Translations under genes and position numbers: made by a program
Assembly (NCBI GenBank): GCA_910580015.1
Contig: CAJTVT010000001.1
Location: 1-64,000, forward strand
Direction of reading: 5' to 3'
Length of the DNA stretch: 64,000 bases
Origin: an uncultured Lachnospiraceae bacterium
Lineage (GTDB): Bacteria; Bacillota; Clostridia; Lachnospirales; Lachnospiraceae
Notes under the pieces: generated by a model
The model's database searches: none
Told to the model about the DNA's origin: nothing
Seen by the model: the letters and a program-made list of their open reading frames with translations, nothing else
In this document: positions 1 to 9,680 of the stretch, one piece after another
How the letters are laid out: every line of letters begins with the position of its first letter
Position numbering within the stretch: position 1 is the stretch's first letter

Positions 1-631
1 ATTCGAACAACGAACGAATGAAATCGATCATCTCATCGTAAAATCCTTTAAAATATGCATTTTCCAGTGGAACATCATACTCATCGATCAGAATAATGAC
101 ATGCCTCCCTGTGGCCTGACAGAGACATTTACTCAGGAATTTCAAGGAACTAGAATAATCATCATATTCCGCTTTCCCACTTGCTATTTTCTGATATAGG
201 GATTTAGCAATATCATCCATCTCTTCATTTTCTAATACATACTGGTGTCTTTGAAATTCTTCAGCAAGCTCATACTTGATTTTATTATAAGACGATGCAA
301 ATGTGAGTTGCTTGGCAGATTTTAATGTGAGATTGATCACTGGATATGCCCCCATATGATCTACATACGTTTCTCCAGCGCTGAAAATTTTTAAATTGCG
401 GAATCGTTCTATATTCTGCTGGTTTTTTTTAACTTCTCTGGTATCTTCAAAAAAATATCGTAGCATACTTAAATTCAGTGTCTTCCCAAATCTTCTCGGA
501 CGTGTAAATAAATTTACTTTTCCTTTTAAATCCAACAGCTCTTTTATAAACAAGGTTTTATCTACATAGTAATAGTCTGATTTCACCATATCTTCAAAGT
601 TTTCAACACCAATGGGTAACGCTTTTCTCAT
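1..631 (-). CDS. AAA-ATPase-like / PD-(D/E)XK family protein, partial (C-terminus outside window)
   Basis: This is the N-terminal ~210 residues of a protein in the AAA-ATPase_like plus DUF1703-type nuclease family; the rest lies beyond base 1. The translation starts [16 protein letters not shown], with GGAGGT seven bases upstream of the ATG at 631. The P-loop-like RPRRFGKT motif is near residue 45 and the Walker B-like [12 protein letters not shown] near residue 185. Bases ~455-645 and 1-97 are almost identical to the matching parts of the gene at 2487-4190, while the middle has diverged. The family is often multicopy in gut bacteria. Its cellular role is not established. Confidence 0.85.
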   Translation of the reverse strand, partial: MRKALPIGVENFEDMVKSDYYYVDKTLFIKELLDLKGKVNLFTRPRRFGKTLNLSMLRYFFEDTREVKKNQQNIERFRNLKIFSAGETYVDHMGAYPVINLTLKSAKQLTFASSYNKIKYELAEEFQRHQYVLENEEMDDIAKSLYQKIASGKAEYDDYSSSLKFLSKCLCQATGRHVIILIDEYDVPLENAYFKGFYDEMIDFIRSLFE

Positions 632-723
632 CACTGCCACCTCCAAAAACTATCTCATATTCTCTTCTGCCTTAAAATTTTACTTTGCTAAAGTATGGAC
701 AAAAACAATCTACGAACCACAAA

Positions 724-2424
724 TTAGCAGCCAATCAGCACCTCTTTCCCACAAAAAGCGAAACCATATTTGCGAATACGCTCTTTTGCGATCCCTTTTG
801 CTGTCAAAACTGCCTCATAGTTTTTCTCTTCAATCTGTTTTAAAGCCGCTTTGACTGTATCAGATAACTCTTTTTCGCCATCACCCATATCCTGCACTTT
901 AAATTCCAGAATAATTGCATCGTCATCCTGTTTTCTTGGTTCCAGCATAACATCATACCTGCCAAAGCCACTTTCCCGATTTGACGTAATCACATACCTG
1001 CTGTTAAGCTCTACAATCAATCCTAGAACAAATCCATGGTAAAATCGTTCTGGCTGGCTTTCTGAGAGTTTCTTCCCAGTATCAAAATAGCTAAAAGTCC
1101 CCATTGCAACTCTGTTCATATAAGCATTCATTGCTTTCAAATCATCTTTTATTAGGGCCTTGAGAAAGTCATTATAATCTGACATATGTCCTGCAAACCA
1201 CCCATGTACCATCCCGCCAAACATCAATTTTACTTCCAGATTTGTAATTGCCAGCTCACAATTAAGAATATCTGCGTCAATTCCAATTTCCCCATGTTCC
1301 TGAACACGAATGACTTTCAAATATCCACTGACAAGAAGAAGACTCCAGATCGCCTCCTCACTATTATTCAACATATTATACACAATCTGTTCGTCTATAT
1401 GTGTTATCAAATGTTCTCCACAGAGAAGAGCTTCAAAGGACTGCTTTACTTCCTTCGTTCCCTCTTGAATCAGTTTACCAACCAAACGATTAGAACTAGT
1501 ATTTGCCCAATAAGTACGAAGCTTTCCTGTAGCAAGAAAATTGATAATGGACCATGGATTGTAAATATCTGTTTTATTCCCAAACGTAAAACCATCATAC
1601 CATGTCTTTACCTTCTCTTTCCTTTCTGACATGCCAAATTCATCCAGTGCATCATAAACTTCTTCCTCTGTAAAACCAAAACACTCGGCATACTTATCCG
1701 TCGTAGTCGTTATTACTTGCAAGTTATTCAAATCCGAAAAAACAGACTCCTTACTCACTCTCGTTATTCCGGTCAAAATTGCCCGCTCCAAATATGGATT
1801 TGTCTTAAATGAAGAATTGAACAAACTTCGAATAAAGCCTGACATTTCATCCCAATATCCATTCACATACGCCTCTTGCATTGGGGTATCATATTCATCT
1901 AACAGAATAATTACTTTTTTTCCATAATATCTTTCAAGAAAATCCGACAAGGAACGTAAAGATGCCGCTGCTGTACTATCTGACATATTCACTGAAACTT
2001 CCTGATAAAATTCTTTCTCCTTGTGATTCATTAAATTGCCTTCTAGCAAATAATCATTTTTATTGTATTGTTCTTCTATGGTACGACATATACTTTTTCT
2101 TGCTTCAAAAAAAGTGTTTTCCTTTATGGATGCAAAGCTTAGGAATATTACGGAATACATTCCTTGCAGTTGTTGATATTTCTCATCCTCCCATATAGAT
2201 AGCCCTTCAAACAAATCTCCTCTTTTTGCATACTTGACAGAAAAAAATTTTTCCAACATACTCATATTTAAGGTTTTTCCAAATCTTCTAGGCCGAGTTA
2301 TAAGTGTAACTCTATCCTTACTTTCCCACCATTCTTTAATGAACATTGTCTTATCTACATAGAAATTGTCTTCTACGATTAACTGTTCAAAGTCCTGATA
2401 TCCAATACCTGCTGTTCTGGCCAT
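724..2424 (-). CDS. AAA-ATPase-like / PD-(D/E)XK nuclease family protein
   Basis: A 566-residue protein of the AAA-ATPase_like plus DUF1703-type nuclease family. The ATPase part has RPRRFGKT (residues ~44-51) and [10 protein letters not shown] (~172-181), followed by the family's GITRVSKES stretch. The C-terminal nuclease motif looks intact: GRYDVM with Asp near 491, then LEFK with Glu and Lys near 507-509. An AAGGAAG-type site precedes the ATG. It is the middle and most diverged member of a tandem set of three, with short gaps and no visible terminators between them. The molecular role is unknown; nucleic acid cleavage is inferred from the motif only. Confidence 0.85.
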   Translation of the reverse strand: MARTAGIGYQDFEQLIVEDNFYVDKTMFIKEWWESKDRVTLITRPRRFGKTLNMSMLEKFFSVKYAKRGDLFEGLSIWEDEKYQQLQGMYSVIFLSFASIKENTFFEARKSICRTIEEQYNKNDYLLEGNLMNHKEKEFYQEVSVNMSDSTAAASLRSLSDFLERYYGKKVIILLDEYDTPMQEAYVNGYWDEMSGFIRSLFNSSFKTNPYLERAILTGITRVSKESVFSDLNNLQVITTTTDKYAECFGFTEEEVYDALDEFGMSERKEKVKTWYDGFTFGNKTDIYNPWSIINFLATGKLRTYWANTSSNRLVGKLIQEGTKEVKQSFEALLCGEHLITHIDEQIVYNMLNNSEEAIWSLLLVSGYLKVIRVQEHGEIGIDADILNCELAITNLEVKLMFGGMVHGWFAGHMSDYNDFLKALIKDDLKAMNAYMNRVAMGTFSYFDTGKKLSESQPERFYHGFVLGLIVELNSRYVITSNRESGFGRYDVMLEPRKQDDDAIILEFKVQDMGDGEKELSDTVKAALKQIEEKNYEAVLTAKGIAKERIRKYGFAFCGKEVLIGC

Positions 2425-2486
2425 ACATCCACTTCCTTCTCTGTGAAATCATAAAACAATTTTATTCTGATAAGTACCCTTTTCTC

Positions 2487-4190
2487 CTAACCAATCCTCT
2501 TCTCAAAACAGACTTCACAATCTTTTCGGTAAAAGGACACTCCATAACAGTCTATCTTCTTGTACCCTTCCGTCCGCAGTTCCTCCATATATTTCTTATC
2601 ATAGATCTGCTGTACAGCTTTTCTCGCATCCTTTTCCAAATCGTCTATAGACTCTGAAACCTTTACTCCCAGGACAAATGACCTGCCCCGCAGTGATGGA
2701 CTCTTTACCATAATGTCTGAGCGCCCATTCCCAGATTCACGGTTCGATTTCACCAGATAATTTTCACTCTGGCTCAATATACCTGTCAGAAACCCATGGC
2801 AGAAATTTTCTGCACTGTCGTAAAAGCTGATGGTTTGAAAAAGTTGGCTCCCAAGTATATCCGTCATACGCTGTGCATCCCCTGCTTCCATGGCTTGGTA
2901 CAGATCATGGAAGTCTTCTTTCTTTACTAACTCCTTAAACCATCTCATAATGGTATTCTGGTAAATTGTCTTCACTTCTATATTGGGAATACGTGCCCGC
3001 AGGAAGATGGAAGACTCCTTAAAATATTCGCTCTCTTTTGTCAGATACCCAGTAAAATAAAGAAAGTTCCACAAATTCTCACCACTGCCGTGCATATCTT
3101 CATAAGTAACCTCCTCATGCACTTGTATATCTAAGGTCCCTCCATCTAACAACATTTCAATCTGCATCTTGGTCTCTCTATCCGCCCTCCCAATCAAATC
3201 CTTAACGATATCATTGGAACTGGTATTGACCCAGTATGGCCGTGGAAATGCTTGAACATCCGATTGCAAATCATACAAGAATTTGAGCACACTCCATGGA
3301 TTATAAACCTCTGTATTCCCAAACGTATATCCATCATACCATTCTTTCATGGTCGCAAAACGACTTTCTGCGCCATAATACTTCATCATCTTTAATACTT
3401 CTTGTTCTGTAAAACCAAAATATTCACTATAGTTTTTGTCCAACACAGAGATTATGTTCAAATGATTCAATCCTGTAAAAATACTCTCTTTTGAAACACG
3501 CAGACAGCCCGTAATCACCGCAAACTGCAAATGTTCATTCGTCTTCAATGCAGATTCGAACAACGAACGAATGAAATCGATCATCTCATCGTAAAATCCT
3601 TTAAAATACGCATTTTCCAGTGGGACATCATACTCATCGATCAGAATAGCTGTATTTTTTCCAGTAATCTTATACATACACTGACAAAATAACTGCAATG
3701 AATTCCTGATGACTTTTTCCTCCGCCTGCCCTTCTGCAATCGCAATATACTGTTCATATTCTCTCAGAGAAAGAGATTCTTTCCCTCCTTCCATAACTCG
3801 TCTGTGTCTTTCAAATTCTGTGGCGATCGCAGTTTGTATCATGTAATAAGCTACGTCATAGTCCTCCTGTTTGGCTGATTTCAATGTCAATTCAAACACA
3901 GGATAAGCCCCCATCTGATTCGTATAACTTTCTTTGGCTTCCATAATCTTCATACCCTGAAAGAGCTTTCGATATTGTTCATTTCTTGTTAGATCTCCGG
4001 TATCTTCAAAAAAGTATCGGAACATACTTAAATTCAGTGTCTTCCCAAATCTTCTTGGACGTGTAAATAAATTTACTTTTCCTTTTAAATCCAACAGCTC
4101 TTTTATAAACAAGGTTTTATCTACATAGTAATAGTCTGATTTCACCATATCTTCAAAGTTTTCAACACCAATGGGTAACGCTTTTCTCAT
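2487..4190 (-). CDS. AAA-ATPase-like / PD-(D/E)XK family protein, nuclease motif altered
   Basis: A 567-residue paralogue of the two genes downstream. I chose the ATG at 4190 (MRKALPIG) because GGAGGT lies seven bases before it; an in-frame GTG at 4205 adds five residues but lies inside that site. The P-loop RPRRFGKT and Walker [10 protein letters not shown] are present. In the C-terminal nuclease core the Asp survives (GRSDIM), but the usual L-E-x-K is read as LGVK, so the catalytic Glu appears replaced by Gly. ATP hydrolysis may remain while nuclease activity is probably lost. Its 5' 190 bases match the partial gene at 1-631 nearly base for base. Confidence 0.85.
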   Translation of the reverse strand: MRKALPIGVENFEDMVKSDYYYVDKTLFIKELLDLKGKVNLFTRPRRFGKTLNLSMFRYFFEDTGDLTRNEQYRKLFQGMKIMEAKESYTNQMGAYPVFELTLKSAKQEDYDVAYYMIQTAIATEFERHRRVMEGGKESLSLREYEQYIAIAEGQAEEKVIRNSLQLFCQCMYKITGKNTAILIDEYDVPLENAYFKGFYDEMIDFIRSLFESALKTNEHLQFAVITGCLRVSKESIFTGLNHLNIISVLDKNYSEYFGFTEQEVLKMMKYYGAESRFATMKEWYDGYTFGNTEVYNPWSVLKFLYDLQSDVQAFPRPYWVNTSSNDIVKDLIGRADRETKMQIEMLLDGGTLDIQVHEEVTYEDMHGSGENLWNFLYFTGYLTKESEYFKESSIFLRARIPNIEVKTIYQNTIMRWFKELVKKEDFHDLYQAMEAGDAQRMTDILGSQLFQTISFYDSAENFCHGFLTGILSQSENYLVKSNRESGNGRSDIMVKSPSLRGRSFVLGVKVSESIDDLEKDARKAVQQIYDKKYMEELRTEGYKKIDCYGVSFYRKDCEVCFEKRIG

Positions 4191-4273
4191 CACTGCCACC
4201 TCCATCTGATAGCGTTTTCCATATTATACCCTAACCTCTTTTATTCCACAATCAATTTCCGCTGCCGTGCGAT

Positions 4274-4315
4274 AAAAAATCCCCCACTGCTGTTTTTATT
4301 CCAGCCTTGGGGGAT
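4274..4315 (-). terminator. Rho-independent terminator after the chemoreceptor gene
   Basis: Arms ATCCCCCA (4279-4286) and TGGGGGAT (4308-4315) form an 8-bp stem; read on the minus strand the stem is followed by six T. It lies 77 bases past the stop of the chemoreceptor gene at 4392-6365. Confidence 0.75.
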
Positions 4316-4391
4316 CTGTGTTCCCATGGTTATTTCTATCCTATCCTTAATACTTTTTCTGTTATATAACACAATTCCTGTCTTATTACCA

Positions 4392-6365
4392 TTATCTTGA
4401 AGCAAGCGTAAACTGCTCCACCAAATCCTTCAGACCAGCCGCCTCGGCTGAAAGCTGTTCACTTGCAGCCGCACCTTCCTCCGCAGTAGCGCTGTTACTC
4501 TGCACAACATCGGAAATCTGATTGATTCCCTTGGAAACCTGCTCAACCGACTCTGACTGCTCATTTGATACAATTGCAATCTGGTCGATGGATTGAACCA
4601 CCGATTGAATACTGTTTACAACTTCTAGTAGAACGTCTGCTGTATTCTGGGCAATTTCTGTACCCATATGTACTGCTTCCGTAGATTTTGCAATAAGCTC
4701 TGATGTATTTTGAGCTGCCTGGGCAGATTTTCCTGCCAAACTGCGAACTTCCTCTGCAACGACCGCAAATCCTTTCCCTGCACTGCCTGCTCTTGCAGCC
4801 TCCACTGCTGCATTCAGGGCAAGTATATTTGTCTGGAATGCAATATCATCGATCGTCTTAAGAATCTTTTCAATCTCCTCGGAACTGCTCTGAATCTTTC
4901 CCATTGCCCCTACCAGATCCTGCATCTTCTGATTACACAGCAATACTTCTTCACCCGTCTGATGTGTCTGTTTTCTGACATCCAGAGCTCCATCCGCTGT
5001 ATCTTTCACTTCCTCAGAAATCGTGCTGATCCGCGCTGCCAATTCCTGTACGGAACCAGCCTGTTCTGCCGTGCCTTGACTCAGTGTCTGTGCACTGGAA
5101 GACAATTGACTGCTGGCATTGGCCACCCCTTCTGCTGATTGATTCACCTGATTCATAGCACTGCTCAGCTTATACTTCATATTGCGCATAGAAATCAAAA
5201 TATCCTGATAACTACCGACGTATATCTCCTCATGTTCTGTATGAACATCCAGATTCTGATTTGCCATCTCATTGAGCAAATAACTCATATCATTGATAAC
5301 AATTCGCAGCCCATCCACTAAAGCCTCTGTCGATCTGACAAGCACACCCGTTTCGTCCTTGTTGGTAATCTTGGGCATAGGTGTCTCCAAATCTCCCTCC
5401 ACAAGCAGCTTCATCCGCTCCACACAAGCTTTCATAGGTCTGCCTATATTGATAGCCAAAGCTAATGCAACAATCACTGAAAGCAATATGGAAACTACAA
5501 TCACTGCGATATTGATAACCATTGCGTCCCGTGTAGATGCAAGATAATTGATCTGTGGTGCAGTCACAGCAATACTCCAACCATCCGTATTCAACACTGG
5601 AGCATAGGCTGCAAACATTTTAACTTCTCCATTTGTATAACTTCCGAAACCGTTTTTCCCTTGACGCATCTCGGTGTGAATTGCCGCCAACTCCTTAAGT
5701 GAGGGATCACTTTGTGCCTCTGCTTCTATATTTTGAACCGTGATCGTATCAAGTGTGATATCAGCAATCGTGCCGCCAGACTTATTAATCATATACGCTC
5801 TGCTATTTTCACCGATCTGAATCGCTGAGACAATATCATTCAAAAAAGTTTCATGGGGAACAAAATATACCACTCCGACAATGGATTTCCCATAATTTCC
5901 CTCAGAATATAGAGGCGCCGCCACCATAATGGATAATTCCCCTGTGATCTTGCTGATCAATGGCTCTGATACATACACATTTCCCTCCATGGCCTGGCGT
6001 ACATACTCACGGTCTGAATAATCGTTTCCATCAAAAATACTGAGACCATCTGCACCAACAATATTGCCTCTCTGGAAACCATGCATGGAAACACGTTCGT
6101 CGATAATCGCCTGCTTTTGTTCCACTGGCACTTCCGGATCGGAAAGTTGCGGAATACATCCAACCTCCACAACAACGTTCTTGTATACCTCCAGTTCCTG
6201 TTGTGCACGTCCCGCTGCCAAGACCGCCGTCTGGCTCATCATCTGCTCTACTGTCATCATCGTATTGTTGTAGTTCAGCATAATGCTTGAAACTCCAGAT
6301 GCGACCAGTCCGATCATAACAGTCAAAATAAGACATAGGTTGATTTTGATTCGAATGCTTTTCAT
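4392..6365 (-). CDS. Methyl-accepting chemotaxis protein (dCache-HAMP-MCP)
   Basis: A 657-residue membrane chemoreceptor. It has an N-terminal membrane helix (residues ~8-30), a large extracytoplasmic sensor resembling dCache, a second helix (~282-303), a HAMP segment beginning [14 protein letters not shown], and a cytoplasmic signalling hairpin. The hairpin tip contains [20 protein letters not shown] followed by [12 protein letters not shown], the canonical CheA/CheW-binding region. AGGAGG lies ten bases before the ATG. The ligand cannot be read from the sequence. The gene stands alone between two terminable units and has a long structured leader (6422-6559). Confidence 0.95.
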   Translation of the reverse strand: MKSIRIKINLCLILTVMIGLVASGVSSIMLNYNNTMMTVEQMMSQTAVLAAGRAQQELEVYKNVVVEVGCIPQLSDPEVPVEQKQAIIDERVSMHGFQRGNIVGADGLSIFDGNDYSDREYVRQAMEGNVYVSEPLISKITGELSIMVAAPLYSEGNYGKSIVGVVYFVPHETFLNDIVSAIQIGENSRAYMINKSGGTIADITLDTITVQNIEAEAQSDPSLKELAAIHTEMRQGKNGFGSYTNGEVKMFAAYAPVLNTDGWSIAVTAPQINYLASTRDAMVINIAVIVVSILLSVIVALALAINIGRPMKACVERMKLLVEGDLETPMPKITNKDETGVLVRSTEALVDGLRIVINDMSYLLNEMANQNLDVHTEHEEIYVGSYQDILISMRNMKYKLSSAMNQVNQSAEGVANASSQLSSSAQTLSQGTAEQAGSVQELAARISTISEEVKDTADGALDVRKQTHQTGEEVLLCNQKMQDLVGAMGKIQSSSEEIEKILKTIDDIAFQTNILALNAAVEAARAGSAGKGFAVVAEEVRSLAGKSAQAAQNTSELIAKSTEAVHMGTEIAQNTADVLLEVVNSIQSVVQSIDQIAIVSNEQSESVEQVSKGINQISDVVQSNSATAEEGAAASEQLSAEAAGLKDLVEQFTLASR

Positions 6366-6421
6366 TTCAATGTTACCTCCTGCTCACATGGCTGAAATTT
6401 TGAGATTTTTCGCTAATCCCA

Positions 6422-6559
6422 AATTATTCAAGTAGCCATAACACTGCATGAATGATTCGATTTTCTCGTAACTGTGGGAACTGCCATCTGTATGATTCCC
6501 TGAAATGGAATACTATCCTTACGGATATGCAACATGGCAGGGTCATCGAATGAATAATT
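6422..6559 (-). ncRNA. Putative structured 5' leader RNA of the chemoreceptor gene
   Basis: Within the 300-base gap between the chemoreceptor and the GH13 gene, three nested perfect helices can be drawn: AATTATTCA 6422-6430 with 6551-6559, ATTCGAT 6455-6461 with 6545-6551 (sharing one base with the first), and CTGCCAT 6481-6487 with 6534-6540. Inside the last, two hairpins form: 6495-6499 with 6507-6511, and TATCC/GGATA at 514-518/523-527 of the 6-kb line, closed on the minus strand by a GTAA (GNRA) tetraloop. The element ends 57 bases before the ATG. I do not recognise it as a known riboswitch. Bases 6560-6668 show nothing else. Confidence 0.45.
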
Positions 6560-6668
6560 CAGGATCAACATATTCAACCGTTCTTACTATTTGTAACTAT
6601 TATAAAAGTTGCTATTCCTGCTTGTCAACTACTATCTGCTTTGAGTGCCTTGCTTCCATTTCTCAAGT

Positions 6669-8300
6669 TTATTGACAACGCAGATACATTCTCGCTTCAT
6701 AGGGACGATAAATTTTTTCATCTACACTTTCAGGATAATTGCTGTATAAAATCTGCATATTTTTCCAGTTTTCCTCCAAAGAACATACGGCTTCCTTTTC
6801 GGAAAAATTACAGATTACATACAGTTTTTCTCCCTGGCTTTCTCTTGTATATGCAAAAAACTGATTATGTTCTGGCATTAAAAGTTCAAATGCCCCTTCT
6901 GCAAAAACTTCATATTTTTTTCTTAATTGGATCAACGTTTTGTAACAATAAAATATCGAATCTGGATCCGTTCTTTGGCTTTCCGCATTAATCTCTTTAT
7001 AATTTGGGTTAACCTTCATCCAGGGCATCCCTTCGGTAAATCCAGCGTTCAGTGAATCATTCCACTGCATGGGTGTACGGGCGTTATCGCGACTTTTGGC
7101 ATAAATAGAAGTCATAATATCGCTTTCCTCATAGCCTTGTTCCAACCGTTCCTGATACATATTTAGGGTCTCTATATCACGATAATCTTCCATCGCATAT
7201 TTCACATTTGTCATGCCGATCTCCTCCCCCTGATAGATATATGGGGTGCCCTGCATTCCGTGAAGCAATACAGCCAACATCTTCGCTGATTCTGTGCGAT
7301 ACTCTTTATCATTCCCCCAGCGGGACACAATTCTCGGCAAATCGTGATTGTTCCAGAATAAGCTGTTCCAACCACATTGGAATAATTCTTTCTGCCAGCG
7401 CTCCAGAATCTTTTTCAACTTCAAAAATGGTAACGGCGCAAGATCCCATTTTTCCTTTCCCTCCTGTTGATCAAGTCCAATATGCTCGAATTGAAATACC
7501 ATCGAAAATTCACTGCCATCTGGATTACTGTATAATTTTGCTATCTCAGTTGTGGCTCCCCATGCTTCGCCCACGGTGATAAGATCCCCTTTTTGAAATG
7601 TTTCCCTGCTCAGCTCTTGTATAAATTCGTGCAACCTGGGACCATTCTGGGTAATCTTTTGATCTGGCTCCTTCGCAATCTGATCAATCACATCCAGGCG
7701 AAAACCTCCAACACCTTTTTGCATCCACCAGTTTATCATTTCATAGATTTCCTGACGAAGTTTCGGATTCTCCCAATTTAAATCTGGCTGCTTCACAGAA
7801 AACTGATGAAAATAATATTGTTCTATTTCTGGAACCCATTCCCAGGCAGAGCCGCCGAAGGCTGCGCGCATATCATTGGGTGGTGTCTCCTCTGTTCCAT
7901 CCCGCCAGACATAATAATCATGATATGGATTTTCTCTGCCTTTTTTTGCCTCCAAAAACCATGGATGCTCATCGGAAGAATGATTTAATACCAAATCTAT
8001 CATTATTTTAATATGATGTTTGTTGGCTTCCTCTATCAAACGCTCCATATCTTGCAGCGTTCCAAACATAGGATCAATATCCTGATAATCAGAAATATCA
8101 TATCCGTTATCATCCTGTGGAGATTTACACACTGGTGACAACCAAATTGCGTCAATCCCAAGTTCCTGAAGGTAATCCAGTCTCTGTATAATACCATTTA
8201 AATCTCCGATTCCATCCCCATTGCTATCCTGAAAACTTCTGGGATAGACCTGATAAACTACTGATTTCTTCCACCATGGACAGTTTTTTCCTTCTCTCAT
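6669..8300 (-). CDS. GH13 alpha-glucosidase (oligo-1,6-glucosidase type)
   Basis: A 543-residue cytoplasmic glycoside hydrolase of family 13 that would release glucose from short alpha-glucosides such as isomaltose. It begins PWWKKSVVYQVYPRSF, the typical start of this subfamily. Catalytic residues are visible: the nucleophile Asp203 in FRLDVID, the acid/base Glu245 in VGEAWG, and the stabilising Asp320 in NNHD. I start at the ATG at 8300, which has AAGGAGAG seven bases upstream; the longer reading from 8348 has no site. No signal peptide or transporter gene is adjacent, so the sugar uptake route is not visible here. Confidence 0.93.
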   Translation of the reverse strand: MREGKNCPWWKKSVVYQVYPRSFQDSNGDGIGDLNGIIQRLDYLQELGIDAIWLSPVCKSPQDDNGYDISDYQDIDPMFGTLQDMERLIEEANKHHIKIMIDLVLNHSSDEHPWFLEAKKGRENPYHDYYVWRDGTEETPPNDMRAAFGGSAWEWVPEIEQYYFHQFSVKQPDLNWENPKLRQEIYEMINWWMQKGVGGFRLDVIDQIAKEPDQKITQNGPRLHEFIQELSRETFQKGDLITVGEAWGATTEIAKLYSNPDGSEFSMVFQFEHIGLDQQEGKEKWDLAPLPFLKLKKILERWQKELFQCGWNSLFWNNHDLPRIVSRWGNDKEYRTESAKMLAVLLHGMQGTPYIYQGEEIGMTNVKYAMEDYRDIETLNMYQERLEQGYEESDIMTSIYAKSRDNARTPMQWNDSLNAGFTEGMPWMKVNPNYKEINAESQRTDPDSIFYCYKTLIQLRKKYEVFAEGAFELLMPEHNQFFAYTRESQGEKLYVICNFSEKEAVCSLEENWKNMQILYSNYPESVDEKIYRPYEARMYLRCQ

Positions 8301-8391
8301 AATCGCTCTCCTTATTTTTGCATTTATAAAACCCATTGAAATATCCATGTTCCAAACAAAATATTTTCTGTCTTTATACCATTCCCTACAT

Positions 8392-8422
8392 GAAAAAAAG
8401 AATCCTGCTATGCAGGATTCTT
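8392..8422 (-). terminator. Rho-independent terminator after the REC-HD-GYP gene
   Basis: An 11-bp perfect stem (AAGAATCCTGC 8398-8408 with 8412-8422) with a three-base loop, followed on the minus strand by seven T. It lies 70 bases past the stop codon of the gene at 8492-9580. Confidence 0.85.
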
Positions 8423-8491
8423 ACACTTTAACAACACCGTTTATGGCAAAATTTCCCATTGTGAGGTTTGCTGTCACAGGATTTTTATTTT

Positions 8492-9580
8492 CTACAGATC
8501 ACTATCAATATATGTGAACTTTGCCTCTGCTGCCAAAACAAACTCACTTTTTGCCATCTCAAAACATGCCATTATCGTAGGAGAAAATACCCCGCATTCG
8601 TTATTTCGAATCATATTCACCGCTTCTTCCACTGCATACGCAGCTTTATAGACACGCTTGCTGACCAAGGCATCATAAACGTCCACAATGGACACTACCT
8701 GAGCCCAGATTGGGATTTCGTCCCCTCTTAAACGATCTGGATAACCATTTCCATCATAACGCTCATGGTGATATCTACAGATATCATAACAATATCCATA
8801 GAACTCATTTTCCTCTTGCTTAAAGTTCTCCAAAAGCTGGCAGCCATAAATGGTATGCTTCTTCATTTCCTCAAATTCTTCTTTTGTCAGTTTCCCAGGC
8901 TTCAAAAGAATACTGTCAGGAATTGCAACTTTGCCAAGATCATGAAGGGCAGAAGCATTTACAATCAAATTCAGGGATTCGTCGGTTAAGTTATATTCTG
9001 GAAATTCGCTCTTGACATACTTCAAAAGAATCCTTGTAAAATATTTTACTCTCTTGATATGTTCACCGGACTCCAGACTTCGAAACTCTACCACAGAACT
9101 CAAAGCATTTACAAGAAATTCATTGGTACGCTCTAATTTCTCTTTGCTCTCACGAAGCTGTCTGGTACGTTTTTCTAACTTACTCTCAATGTCAATTCTG
9201 TTTTGGAACAATTCAATAATATTCTGTGCACGGCGCATAACCACCTTCGAATTAAAGGGCTTATATATAATATCTGAAACTCCATATTCATACGCCTTTA
9301 CCTCATTTTCTGAAGTGGCCTCTCCAGTAATCATAATCACTGGAATCCGATTCATATATCCTTTTTCAAACATGTATTCCAATACATCCAACCCTGATTT
9401 ATTGGGCATGATCAAATCCAGGAAAATAAGTGATAATATATCATTATTTTTTTCAAGCAGCTCTATCGTCTCAACACCATCTGCTGCCTCTAAAATATCA
9501 TACTGCTCTTCAAAAATACAACTAAGCATTGTACGGTTGATTTCCACATCGTCCGCAATTAAAATAACATTTTTTTCCAT
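8492..9580 (-). CDS. Response regulator with HD-GYP domain (probable c-di-GMP phosphodiesterase)
   Basis: A 362-residue cytoplasmic regulator. The N-terminal receiver has the acidic pair in IADDVEIN and the phosphoacceptor Asp55 in IFLDLIMPN. A coiled segment (~130-170) leads to an HD-GYP domain with HDLGKVAIPD and the diagnostic HHERYDGNGYP (~271-281), predicting phosphorylation-controlled hydrolysis of cyclic di-GMP. The start is the second of two adjacent ATGs, at 9580, six bases after GGAGG; an open frame to 9643 has no such site. No kinase is adjacent. With the MCPs and the YjfB-like gene it suggests a motile or surface-switching lifestyle. Confidence 0.92.
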   Translation of the reverse strand: MEKNVILIADDVEINRTMLSCIFEEQYDILEAADGVETIELLEKNNDILSLIFLDLIMPNKSGLDVLEYMFEKGYMNRIPVIMITGEATSENEVKAYEYGVSDIIYKPFNSKVVMRRAQNIIELFQNRIDIESKLEKRTRQLRESKEKLERTNEFLVNALSSVVEFRSLESGEHIKRVKYFTRILLKYVKSEFPEYNLTDESLNLIVNASALHDLGKVAIPDSILLKPGKLTKEEFEEMKKHTIYGCQLLENFKQEENEFYGYCYDICRYHHERYDGNGYPDRLRGDEIPIWAQVVSIVDVYDALVSKRVYKAAYAVEEAVNMIRNNECGVFSPTIMACFEMAKSEFVLAAEAKFTYIDSDL

Positions 9581-9680
9581 CATTATCCTCCAATAACAAA
9601 ATTTTTGCGCCGAATAGTCCGCTCTCATTCTACCACAATACAATTTGTAAAATCAACCAAAATCGACATCTCTTCTGCAT

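Noticed and set aside
6422..6559. c-di-GMP riboswitch upstream of the chemoreceptor
   Set aside because: The conserved GEMM-I and GEMM-II core sequences are not present on either strand.
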